From positions 62,001 to 126,000 of the forward strand of contig NZ_BMQM01000009.1 in the NCBI RefSeq assembly GCF_014648115.1: 64,000 nt of DNA. Direction: 5' to 3'. This document shows positions 41,223-53,555 of the stretch, piece by piece. This stretch comes from Deinococcus seoulensis. Lineage in GTDB: Bacteria; Deinococcota; Deinococci; Deinococcales; Deinococcaceae. The notes beneath the pieces are model-generated. The model saw nothing but the letters and a program-made list of their open reading frames with translations. It was not told the origin of the DNA and did no database searches. Both the position numbers and the translations under genes were made by a program. Positions within the stretch are counted from its first letter, which is position 1, and each line of letters opens with the position of its first letter.

Positions 41223-41407
41223 TCCGGTCAGTATCCCTAAAAAAACCTCACTGCACTCTTTCTGACCCCTCTGCGCGGTCACTGCCTGCGGGTACTGCCG
41301 GGAAGTCCCGCACCCACCCCGCAGATGAACAAGAGGTGAATGCCTCTGCGCGGCCTGACGGAAGCGTGACCGGGACGCCGGACCGACCGGAGGTGAATAC
41401 TGTATGG

Positions 41408-44401
41408 GTGAACGACACCGGCCGGACACCCGAACAGGACGCCGTCCTGTCTGTCCTGCTGCGCAGCGCCCACGCCCTGGCCGTCATCGACCTGCCCACG
41501 CTGGTCATCCTGGGTGCCACGGACGCCCTGACGGCGCGGCTCGGGTGGCCCGGCGGCGCACTGGACGGCCAGCCGCTGGGCGCGCTGTTCCCCGATCATG
41601 CCCGTGACGGGGCGCTGGCCGCCGCGCAGCGGTTCGCGCAGTCGGGCCAGCCGTTCCCGGCCCGGCACGACCTGCGGCGAGGTGACGGTCAGACCGTCAC
41701 GGCCGACCTGACCGCCCTGCGCCTGACCCTGAGCGGCGACCGGCCCGCCCTGCTGCTGGCCCTGCACGCCCCGGCGCTGCCCACCGACCCGGCTGCCGAC
41801 CCGGCTGCCGACCCGGCTGCCGACCCGGCTGCCGCGCGCGCCGCCTTCCTGGAGGACGTGCTGCACAACCTTCCGGTGGACGTGGCGGTGTTCGACGCGC
41901 AGGGCCGCTACCTGTACGTGAATCCGGTCGCCATCCGCGACCCGGCCGTGCGGGCCGGCGCGATCGGCCTGACCCACCGCGAGTACAGCGAGTGGCGCGG
42001 CCATCCGGCCCACCGGACCGCCCTGCGTGACCATCACTTTCAACTGGCGCGTCAGGGCGAGGCGCAGCAGTGGGAGGAATACTTCCAGACCCCCGCCGGG
42101 CACAGGATCATCCGCCGGGCCATGTGGCCCGTGACGGCAGACGACGGTCAGGTCCGCCTGGTGATCGGCTACGGCTCCGACGTGACCGTCCCGGACGATC
42201 AGGCGCGGCGCATGACGCTGCTGGAAACCATGGTCACCACCTCCGTGGATCCCCTGCTGGTCATGGACGCCCGCCCCGGCCCGTCCTACCAGACCGTCGT
42301 GTACGGCAACCCCGCCCTGCACGCGTTCCTGCGCTCGCACGGCCTGGAACGTATCCCCGACACGCCCCTGCCCGAATGGCCTCTGGCCGACTGGAACCGC
42401 CGGGCCATCCTGGAGATGCTGAACCTCCTGCGCCCCACCGACCGGTACCGGGGGCTGCTGCACCTGCCCGACGCGCACCAGTGGGTCGAGGTGAATGCCA
42501 GCTCCATCCGGGACGGCGACACCTGCACCCACTGGGCCATCAACCTGCGCGACGTGACCGAGGCCCACCAGGCCGCGCAGGCGCAGTCGCACATGGCGCG
42601 AGCCAACCGCCTGGCCCTGAGCGGCCGCCCGCTGCACGAGAGCATGGAGGCCCTGCTTGAAGGCGTGGATTTCATGAACCCCGGCTGGCGGGCCGCGCTG
42701 GTCATGGCGACCCCCACCGGCATGCAGGTGGTCGGGACCGTCTCGGCGCAGTTCGCCCGGCGGGTAGAGAGCGAACCGCTGCTGACCATGCAGCGCTTCT
42801 GGCAGCAGATCGACCCGGACGGCAGGGGCGAACCGTTCACCGTGCCGGACCTGCTGGACACCACTCTGAACGACACGGCCGCGCAGGACATGGCCCCACA
42901 CCTGGGCGTGCGCACCATGACCCAACTGCCGCTGTACGGCCGCGCCGGGCAACTGCTGGGCGTGCTGGTCGCCGCGCACCCGGAACCGCACCGCTGGGCC
43001 GCGCCGGTCGTGGAGGCCCTGCGGCCCCGCGTGCCCACCGCCGCCATGCTGGTCGAACAGCACCTGCAGCAGCGGCGCCTGGCCCTGCTGGCCTTCACGG
43101 ACCCGCTGACCGGCCTGATGAACCGCGTCACGCTGGCCGAACACCTGGACCTGCAACTGCGCGCCGCGGCCGAAAGGGACCGGCGGCTCGCGTTCGGCCT
43201 GATGGACCTGGACCGCTTCAAGTTCCTGAACGACGGGTACGGTCACCCGGCCGGGGATCAACTGCTGCGGCAACTGGCGGCCCGCCTGGACGCCGTGTGC
43301 GCCGCGCACGGCGTGCCGGTCCTGGCGCGCATGGGCGGCGACGAGTTCGCGCTGGTCCTGGACGCCGGGGGCGTTCCGGCCCTCACGGACGCCCTGAGCG
43401 AGGTGTTCGACACGCCCTTCGAGATCAGCGCGGGCGGCGGGACGGGCAGCGTGCTGCTGCAGGCGTCCCTGGGCTGGAGCGTGTACCCAGACACCGCCGC
43501 CGACGCCAGCGAACTGCACCAGCAGGCCGACGCCGCCATGTACACCGCCAAACGCCGCCAGGAGTTCTCGCAGGTGTTCGAAGCGGCCCCCCGCACCGGG
43601 CTACAGACCCTGACGCTGGAAACGGCGCTGCGTGAAAGCCTGCGCCGCGAGGACTTCACGCTGGTGTTCCAGCCGCAGATCGGCGTGCAGGATGGCCGCC
43701 TGATGGGCGCCGAGGCGCTGCTGCGCTGGACGCACCCGGCGCTGGGACCCGTGCCGCCCGACCAGTTCATTCCGGTGGCGGAACTCGCGGGCCTGATCGC
43801 CCCGCTGGGCCGCTGGGTGCTGGACACCGCCTGCCACGAGGCGGCCCGCTGGCCGGACGGGACGCTCAGCGTCAGCGTGAACGTGTCCAGCGTTCAACTG
43901 GCCGGGCCGCACTTCGCCGCGCAGGTGCGCGCCGCGCTGAGTAGCAGTGGCCTGAACCCCGGCAGGCTGGTGCTGGAAGTGACGGAAACCGGATTGATCG
44001 ACAACCCGGCCCGCACGCGCGAGCTGCTGCAGGCGCTGCGGGACGACGGCGTGCGCATCAGCATCGACGATTTCGGCACCGGGTACTCCTCACTGGTGAG
44101 CGTGCGGACCCTGCCGGTCGATGAACTGAAGATCGACCGGGCGTTCATTCAGGATCTCGGGCAGGACACGCAGGCCGGGCGGGAAAGCCGCGCGATCATC
44201 AGCGCGAGCGTGCTGATGGCGCACGCGCTGGACATCACGGTCGTGGCCGAGGGCGTGGAAACGCAGGCGCAGGCCGCGCAACTCGCGCAGGTCGGATGCG
44301 ACGTCGCGCAGGGCTGGCTGTACTCACCGGGCCTGGCTGCGCGGGACTTCCTGGAGTGGCAGACCCGCTGGCCCGCCCGGCCGCCCGCCACGGAACCCTA
44401 G
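41408..44401 (+). CDS. PAS/GAF-GGDEF-EAL signalling protein (second of the pair)
   Basis: About 997 residues with the same domain order as its divergent neighbour. PAS 1 (about 10-90; LAVIDLPTLVILGATDALTARLGWPG) is joined by a (DPAA)4 linker to PAS 2 (about 155-270; LPVDVAVFDAQGRYLYVNPVAIRDP), PAS 3 (about 275-385) and GAF (about 400-545; QLPLYGRAGQLLGVLVAAHPE). GGDEF: DPLTGLMNRVTLAEHL, GLMDLDRFKFLNDGYGHPAGD, RMGGDEFALVL. EAL: GAEALLRWTHP, DDFGTGYSS, LKIDRAF, VAEGVET, all intact. Both activities look possible; the net direction cannot be read. Start uncertain: GTG 41408 fits the domain; GTG 41393 and 41336 are in frame upstream. Confidence 0.8.
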   Translation: MNDTGRTPEQDAVLSVLLRSAHALAVIDLPTLVILGATDALTARLGWPGGALDGQPLGALFPDHARDGALAAAQRFAQSGQPFPARHDLRRGDGQTVTADLTALRLTLSGDRPALLLALHAPALPTDPAADPAADPAADPAAARAAFLEDVLHNLPVDVAVFDAQGRYLYVNPVAIRDPAVRAGAIGLTHREYSEWRGHPAHRTALRDHHFQLARQGEAQQWEEYFQTPAGHRIIRRAMWPVTADDGQVRLVIGYGSDVTVPDDQARRMTLLETMVTTSVDPLLVMDARPGPSYQTVVYGNPALHAFLRSHGLERIPDTPLPEWPLADWNRRAILEMLNLLRPTDRYRGLLHLPDAHQWVEVNASSIRDGDTCTHWAINLRDVTEAHQAAQAQSHMARANRLALSGRPLHESMEALLEGVDFMNPGWRAALVMATPTGMQVVGTVSAQFARRVESEPLLTMQRFWQQIDPDGRGEPFTVPDLLDTTLNDTAAQDMAPHLGVRTMTQLPLYGRAGQLLGVLVAAHPEPHRWAAPVVEALRPRVPTAAMLVEQHLQQRRLALLAFTDPLTGLMNRVTLAEHLDLQLRAAAERDRRLAFGLMDLDRFKFLNDGYGHPAGDQLLRQLAARLDAVCAAHGVPVLARMGGDEFALVLDAGGVPALTDALSEVFDTPFEISAGGGTGSVLLQASLGWSVYPDTAADASELHQQADAAMYTAKRRQEFSQVFEAAPRTGLQTLTLETALRESLRREDFTLVFQPQIGVQDGRLMGAEALLRWTHPALGPVPPDQFIPVAELAGLIAPLGRWVLDTACHEAARWPDGTLSVSVNVSSVQLAGPHFAAQVRAALSSSGLNPGRLVLEVTETGLIDNPARTRELLQALRDDGVRISIDDFGTGYSSLVSVRTLPVDELKIDRAFIQDLGQDTQAGRESRAIISASVLMAHALDITVVAEGVETQAQAAQLAQVGCDVAQGWLYSPGLAARDFLEWQTRWPARPPATEP
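41786..41833 (+). repeat. 12-bp tandem repeat (4 units) in the PAS linker
   Basis: GACCCGGCTGCC is repeated four times without error, encoding Asp-Pro-Ala-Ala x4 between the first and second PAS domains. Perfect identity suggests recent slippage; the unit keeps the frame, so copy number can vary without loss of function. Confidence 0.9.
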
Positions 44402-44432
44402 CCGCCCCGCACCCGGATCAGGCCGGACTTGA

Positions 44433-45287
44433 TCAGACTTTCTTCTCGACCACGCTGCCCGCCGTGACGCGCAGCATGGCGTCCGCCTCGGGGCGGTGGG
44501 TGAGCAGCGCGGCGTACAGCGCCTCGAGCAGCAGCAGTTGACTGGTCAGGGTGTCCAGCACGCCGTCGGTCATGGGGTCTTCCTGGCTGGCGGTGAACAG
44601 GACGGCGCTGGCGTGCCGGGTGATGGGGCTGGCGGCGCGGTGCGTGACGGCGACGGTGTACAGCCCGCATTCCTGCGCGAGTTTCAGGTGCCCGATGGTG
44701 TCCAGGGTGCTGCCGGTGCCGCTCAGGCCGATCACGACGCTGCCGCGCGGGAGGGTGGAGATACTGACGGCCGCGAGGTGCGGGTCGGGGTAGGTGGCGG
44801 CGGGCACGCCGATGCGCAGCAGGCGGTGCGCGAAGAACTGCGCGGTCAGGCTGCTGTTGCCCTGCCCGGTCAGGTCGACGCGCGGGGCGCGCGCGAGCCG
44901 CTCGGCGACGTCGGCGGTCACCTGGGCGTCCAGCATGCGGGCGGTGCCTTCGAGGCTGCGGACGGCCTGCTGGGTCAGGCGCTGCATCTGGCTGGGCGCG
45001 TCGGTGCTGGCGTGCGGGCCGCCCTGTGGGCGCAGGCCGCCCAGGTCGCTGGCGAGCGCGATCTTGAAGGCGTGGAACCCGGCGTAGTTCAGTTTGTGGC
45101 ACAGCCGGGTGATGGTGGCCTCGCTGACTCCGGCGCTCTGGGCGACCTCGGTGATGGTCTGGTGAACGGCGGTGTCGGCGTGCGCGCTGATGTGGTCGGC
45201 GACGCGCCGCAGGCTGGGTGAGAGCGAGTCGGCGTGCAGGCGGATGCGGCCGAGTGCGCCGCCCGTGGCGGGGGTGCTGCGGGTCAT
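44433..45287 (-). CDS. RpiR/MurR-family regulator of the GlcNAc operon
   Basis: A 284-residue protein with an N-terminal RpiR HTH (about 5-80; LRRVADHISAHADTAVHQTITEVAQSAGVSEATITRLCHKLNYAGFHAFKIALASDL) and a SIS sugar-phosphate domain (about 120-260; DLTGQGNSSLTAQFFAHRLLRIG, VVIGLSGTGSTLDTIGHLKLAQECG). It is divergent from nagE-ptsHI-nagA-SIS, so a GlcNAc/GlcN phosphate is the likely effector. Its own promoter (45347-45376) holds the same operator as the nag promoter, implying autoregulation. Confidence 0.85.
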   Translation of the reverse strand: MTRSTPATGGALGRIRLHADSLSPSLRRVADHISAHADTAVHQTITEVAQSAGVSEATITRLCHKLNYAGFHAFKIALASDLGGLRPQGGPHASTDAPSQMQRLTQQAVRSLEGTARMLDAQVTADVAERLARAPRVDLTGQGNSSLTAQFFAHRLLRIGVPAATYPDPHLAAVSISTLPRGSVVIGLSGTGSTLDTIGHLKLAQECGLYTVAVTHRAASPITRHASAVLFTASQEDPMTDGVLDTLTSQLLLLEALYAALLTHRPEADAMLRVTAGSVVEKKV

Positions 45288-45346
45288 GCGGCGGGGCTCC
45301 TGTGGGCTGGCCTGGGGGTGGGCTGGGGCGAGGGTCTGATGCTGCG

Positions 45347-45376
45347 ACGGTAGCGCCTGAAAAGAATTCTTGTCAA
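45347..45376 (-). promoter_or_regulatory. RpiR-gene promoter with operator copy 3
   Basis: On the minus strand TTGACA (45371-45376) and TACCGT (45347-45352) are spaced 18 nt. TTGACAAGAATTCTTTTCA (45358-45376) matches the sequence at the nag promoter (45584-45602) at 16 of 19 positions. The AAGAATTCTT core is a perfect palindrome. Confidence 0.7.
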
Positions 45377-45552
45377 TGCGCCCCCCATTGACGGGTGAGT
45401 TTCATATGGAACAAACGGCAGTCCCTTTCGGGTGGGGTGGGTGCAGGCGGTGAGGGTCCGGGTGGCCGCCGCCGGTGCGTGCGCGGCGTCCTGTCTGGAT
45501 TGGCCTGTCTGGATGGGGCTGTCTGGATGGGGCTGGGGGCATGAAGTCCGCA

Positions 45553-45612
45553 TTGACTGAAAATTAATTTTGCTTCTGGAAAATTGACAGAAATTATTTT
45601 CACTCCTAGAGT
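45553..45612 (+). promoter_or_regulatory. nag operon promoter with operator copies 1 and 2
   Basis: TTGACA (45584-45589) and TAGAGT (45607-45612) are spaced 17 nt. Copy 2 of the operator, TTGACAGAAATTATTTTCA (45584-45602), covers the -35 and spacer; copy 1 (45553-45573) begins TTGACTGAAAATTAATTTTG, with the perfect palindrome AAAATTAATTTT at 45560-45571. AT-richness stands out from the flanks. The other parts of the 513-bp gap, including the 188-nt leader before 45801, show no further signal. Confidence 0.75.
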
Positions 45613-45800
45613 GAAGGCGAGCCGCGTTCCGACTTCCCCTGCCTGCCAGACCGTGGAGGCCCCAACGCACCACCCCCATGCCGCGCCCGTGACTGCCTCC
45701 GCGCAGCCCACGCGTCCCGGTCGTTGCGTCCCGTTCCTCCCCGGCCGCAGGCCCCGCTCCTGCCTGAACGCGAACATCCTTCCACTCCCAGGAGTTCACA

Positions 45801-47930
<2,130 letters not shown>

Positions 47931-48008
47931 AGTCCGACACCTGACCCTCAAGCCCGCGCGGGCGGCCATGACGTTCGCCCGCGCCCCCACCCTTCAAGGA
48001 GAACCATC

Positions 48009-48282
48009 ATGGAACAGCCCACCGAACAGAACTTCATCGTCACCGCCGAACACGGCCTGCACGCCCGCCCCGCCGCCCAGCTCGTGCAGGTGGCCGCGCC
48101 GTTCGCCAGCGCCATCGAACTCGTCACCGCCGACAAGGCCGTGAACCTCAAGAGCATGATGTCCGTCATGGGTGTCGGTCTTGCCAGTGGCGCCAGCTTC
48201 AGCGTCCGCGCGACCGGGGACGACGCGCAGGCTGCCGTGGATGCCATTGCCGCCCGCCTGGAAGAACAGGGCCTCGCCCGCC

Positions 48283-48290
<8 letters not shown>
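48009..48290 (+). CDS. ptsH: Phosphocarrier protein HPr
   Basis: A 93-residue HPr. The active H18 is in AEHGLHARPAAQLVQ, and S49 lies in VNLKSMMSVMGVG, the position phosphorylated by HPr kinase in Gram-positive bacteria. It passes phosphate from the EI encoded next to the EIIA domain of the permease. AAGGAGAACCATC precedes the ATG. A stand-alone HPr exists beside the HPr domain of fruB. Confidence 0.92.
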
Positions 48291-50068
<1,778 letters not shown>

Positions 50069-50076
<8 letters not shown>

Positions 50077-51259
50077 GGCGATGCCCGAGCCGGGGGGCGT
50101 GACGGTCCTGCGCGGCCTGCTGCTGATGCCCGGCCCGCAGGGGAGCCTCACGCCGGGCCGCCTGACCCTTCAGGGCGGCCTGATCCGCGCCGTGGAACCC
50201 GACCCGCAGGCCCCGCGTGACCGGGTGATCCTGCCCGGCTTCGTGGACACCCACGTGCACGGCGGCGGCGGCGGGGACACCATGGACGGCCCGGACGGCG
50301 TGCGCACCCTGGCCCGCCTGCACGCCCGGCACGGCACGACCACGCTGCTGCCCACCACCATCACCAACCCCTGGGAGGCAGTGCTGGACGCGCTGCGCGG
50401 CGTGGCGGAGGTCATGCGCGCGGGCGTGCCCGGCGGCGCGGACATCGCGGGCGCGCACCTGGAAGGGCCGTTCATCAGCCCGCACCGGCTGGGCGCGCAG
50501 CCCCCCTGCGCGGTGGACCCCGCCGAGGAACTGGTGGCGCAGGTCATCGCGACGGGCGTCCTGCGGGCCGTGACCCTCGCCCCGGAACTGCCGGGCGCGC
50601 GGGAAGCGGCCCTGGCCTTTGCCCGCGCAGGCGTGCGCGTCGGCATCGGGCACACCCGCGCCGACGCCGACACCGTGACCGGCCTGCTCGCGCTGCTGAG
50701 TGCGGCGGGCGCGCAGACCTGCGCCACGCACCTGTTCAACGCCATGGGCGGCGTTGAGGGCCGCACCCCCGGCGTGCCCGGCGCCCTCATGGCCGACCCG
50801 CACGCCACGCTGGAAGTCATTCTGGACGGCATGCACCTGCACGACACGGCCGTGCGCCTCGCGCGGGCCGCCGCGCCGGAACGCGTGATCCTGATCACGG
50901 ACGCCATGCGCGCCGCCGGACTGGGTGACGGCCCCAGCGAACTCGGCGGGCAGCCCGTCACGGTACGCGGCGGGAAGGCCACCCTCCCGGACGGCACCAT
51001 CGCCGGGAGCGTCCTGACCATGGACGCCGCCCTGCGCCGCGCCGTCGCCGCCGGCATTCCCCTGCCGGAAGCGAGCCGCATGGCCAGCCTGACCCCCGCC
51101 CGCTCGATTGGCCTGCACGACCGGGGCGAACTGAGGCCCGGCCTGCGCGCCGACCTCGTCACCCTGGACCCGGAGCTGACCGTGCAGGGCGTGCATGTCG
51201 CCGGCAGACCCATTGCCGGAACCCCTATGGCCGCAACACCCACCCTGGAGAACCCATGA
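50069..51259 (+). CDS. nagA: N-acetylglucosamine-6-phosphate deacetylase
   Basis: A 396-residue amidohydrolase that removes acetate from GlcNAc-6-P. The metal site is HVHGGGGGDTMDG, the Glu in GAHLEGPFI, the His in VGIGHTRAD, CATHLFNAMGGVEGRTPG and the catalytic Asp in LITDAMRAAG; LTPARSIGLHDRGELRPGLRADLVTLD closes the beta-sandwich. The usual H-x-H-G-x-x-G start is kept. It overlaps ptsI by 8 nt and the SIS gene by 4 nt, so the five genes are one operon. Confidence 0.9.
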
Positions 51260-52281
51260 CCGACCCTCTGATGTTGCAGGAAGCCCGGCAGTCCCCGGAC
51301 GTCACCCGCCGCCAACTCGCCGAAAACGCCGACGTCAGCCGCGCCCTGGCCGCCGCCATCCGCACCCTGAAGCCCGCATACGCCGTTACCATCGCGCGCG
51401 GCAGCAGTGACCACGCCTGCACGGTCCTCAAGTACGCCCTGGAAACGCAGCTGGGCCTGCCGGTCGCCAGCCTCGGGCCCAGCGTTCACACGCTGTACGG
51501 CACCCGCCTGGACCTGCGCGGCGCCCTGGTGATCGCCGTGTCGCAGAGCGGCGCCAGCCCCGACGTGGTCGAGAACGTCCGCGCCGCCCGCGACAGCGGC
51601 GCCCTGACCGTCGCGCTGGTCAACGTGGAAGACAGCGACCTCGCGCGCGCCGCCGAGTTCGTCCTGCCCCTGCGCGGCGGTGAGGAACGCGCCGTGGCCG
51701 CCACCAAGAGCTACCTCGCCAGCCTGACCGCCCTGCTGCCCGTCATCGCCGACCTCAGCGGCGACGACGCCCTGCTGCGCGGCCTGCACGCCCTGCCCGC
51801 CGCGCTGGAAGCCACCCTGGCCCTCGAAGATCAGGCGCGCGATCTGGCCGACCGCTACCGCTTCGCGGAGAACCTGATCGTCCTCACGCGTGGCCTGCAC
51901 TACGGCGTGGCGCAGGAAGCCGCCCTGAAACTCAAGGAAACCAGTGGCATTCACGCCGAGGCGTACTCCGCCGCCGAGTTCAGCCACGGCCCCAGACGCC
52001 TGCTCGCCGAGGGCCTCCCGGTCCTGGCGTTCACGCCCGCCGATCAGGCCGGGGCCGCCACCCGCGCCGCGCTGGACGCCCTGCAGGCCGACGGCGCGGA
52101 CCTGCGCACCATCGGCCCCGCCAGCGGCAGCACCCTCACCACGCCCGCCACCGGGCACGGCCTGACCGACACGGTCCCCAGCGCCCTGGCGTTCTACCTG
52201 TTCGCCGCGCACCTCTCACTGGCACGCGGCCTGAACCCCGACCAGCCCCCGCTGCTCAGCAAGGTCACGAAAACCCGCTGA
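51256..52281 (+). CDS. SIS-domain glucosamine-6-phosphate deaminase (NagB-II/AgaS-like)
   Basis: A 341-residue protein with two SIS domains, as in the isomerase half of GlmS: ARGSSDHACTVLKYALE and SQSGASPDVVENVRAARDSGALTVALVNVEDSDLARAAE, GEERAVAATKSYLASL, then LTRGLHYGVAQEAALKLKETSGIHAEAYSAAEFSHGPRRL. No glutaminase domain is present, so it should run in the direction of deamination: GlcN-6-P to fructose-6-P and ammonia, replacing the missing NagB. It is the last gene of the nag operon. Confidence 0.85.
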   Translation: MTDPLMLQEARQSPDVTRRQLAENADVSRALAAAIRTLKPAYAVTIARGSSDHACTVLKYALETQLGLPVASLGPSVHTLYGTRLDLRGALVIAVSQSGASPDVVENVRAARDSGALTVALVNVEDSDLARAAEFVLPLRGGEERAVAATKSYLASLTALLPVIADLSGDDALLRGLHALPAALEATLALEDQARDLADRYRFAENLIVLTRGLHYGVAQEAALKLKETSGIHAEAYSAAEFSHGPRRLLAEGLPVLAFTPADQAGAATRAALDALQADGADLRTIGPASGSTLTTPATGHGLTDTVPSALAFYLFAAHLSLARGLNPDQPPLLSKVTKTR

Positions 52282-52301
52282 GCCTTACGGGCCTGCCCGC
52301 A

Positions 52302-53555
52302 TCAGGCCGTGCCCGGCTGCCCGGTGGGCGCAGGCACGTCCTGCACGGGGGCGCGGCCCAGCAGCAGTGGCGCGGCGAACACCAGTAGCGCCGCGACCGT
52401 CAGCGCCGTCTGCGTGCCCAGGACCGTGCCCAGCCAGCCGCCCAGCGCCGCGCCGAGCGGCAGGCTGCCCCACAGCAGCGTGCGCGAGGCGGTCGCCACC
52501 CGCGCCTCCATGCCGGCCGGCGAGAGCGACTGGCGCAGCGCGTCCTGCCGGATGTTGTACGTGACCACGCAGGCCGTTCCGGCGGCGCGGCCCAGCATGA
52601 TCAGTGCCAGCCCCAGCGCGCCCGGCGCGGCCAGCGGCACCAGCAGGCCCGCGCCCGCCAGGGCCAGCAGGCCGCCGCGCATGACCCGGTCGTCCGGCAC
52701 GCCCGACAGGCGGCGGCTCAGGGACGCGCCTGTCAGTCCGCCCAGCCCGCCCACCGTCAGGGTCAGGCCCATCAAGACCGGCGGCACCTGCCACACGCGT
52801 AACAGATGAAACGACAGCAGCGTGAACGTCATGGCCCGCGCGAAGTTCACGAACGCCGCCGTGACCGCCAGCCGCCGCAGCAGCCCGTGCCGCCACACGA
52901 ACGCCATGCCGCGCGCCGCGTCCCCGAACAGCGTGCCCCGCACTTCACGGTCCGCCAGGACCGGGGCGCGCAGACCCAGCAGGCGCAGGCTGGCCGCCAG
53001 GAAACTCAGGGACTCACCCAGCAGCGCCGCCGCCGCGCCCGCCTGCGCGATCAGCAGGCCGCTCAGGCCCGGCGCGGCGGCCAGCGCCGCCTGCTCTCCG
53101 GCCTGCACGGCCCGGTTCGCGTCCCGGCGGTCCTCGAAGTGCGCCAGCCAGCGCTGCGTGGACGCGTCGTGCAGCGCCCCCAGGCTCCCCAGCAGCAGCG
53201 CCATGCCCGCCAGCACCGGAGCAGACAGCGCGCCCGCGTGCGCCAGCCCTGCCGCGCCCAGCAGCAGTGCCCCGCGCGCCACGTTCATGCCCAGCATGGC
53301 CGCGCGGGGCGGCAGGCGGTCCGCGACGGCGCCCAGCAGCAGACCCAGCAGCAGGTGCGGCAGGAACGCCGCCGCCGTGATCAGGCCCAGCGTCAGGGCG
53401 GTGCTGCCCGGCAGGGTCGAGGCGATCACCGGCAGACTCAGCGCACCCAGTTGCTGTCCCGCCGCGCTCAGCGCCGCCGCCTGACCCAGCGCGGACGGCG
53501 CGGACGGAACCGGTGCGGGGGGCCGGGGAGAGGCCCCAGCAGTGCGCGGGGTCAC
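52302..53555 (-). CDS. MFS transporter, probable exporter of the adjacent ATP-grasp product
   Basis: A 417-residue membrane protein with about twelve helices. The DRLPPRAAMLGMNVARG segment between helices 2 and 3 resembles MFS motif A, and the halves are joined by a basic loop (RAPVLADREVRGTLFGDAARG). It resembles the bacterial efflux MFS group (MFS_3) more than sugar importers. Its start overlaps the ATP-grasp stop by 4 nt, and an enzyme-exporter pair of this type is common for small peptides or self-resistance. Substrate unknown. Confidence 0.75.
   Translation of the reverse strand: MTPRTAGASPRPPAPVPSAPSALGQAAALSAAGQQLGALSLPVIASTLPGSTALTLGLITAAAFLPHLLLGLLLGAVADRLPPRAAMLGMNVARGALLLGAAGLAHAGALSAPVLAGMALLLGSLGALHDASTQRWLAHFEDRRDANRAVQAGEQAALAAAPGLSGLLIAQAGAAAALLGESLSFLAASLRLLGLRAPVLADREVRGTLFGDAARGMAFVWRHGLLRRLAVTAAFVNFARAMTFTLLSFHLLRVWQVPPVLMGLTLTVGGLGGLTGASLSRRLSGVPDDRVMRGGLLALAGAGLLVPLAAPGALGLALIMLGRAAGTACVVTYNIRQDALRQSLSPAGMEARVATASRTLLWGSLPLGAALGGWLGTVLGTQTALTVAALLVFAAPLLLGRAPVQDVPAPTGQPGTA

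Noticed and set aside
41404..41607. Frame starting ATG at 41404 inside the GGDEF-EAL start region
   Set aside because: It is out of frame with the PAS domain; the GTG at 41408 continues in the correct frame.
41279..43519. Open frame of about 746 codons antisense to the GGDEF-EAL gene
   Set aside because: Shadow of the opposite strand; the GGDEF and EAL motifs are on the plus strand.
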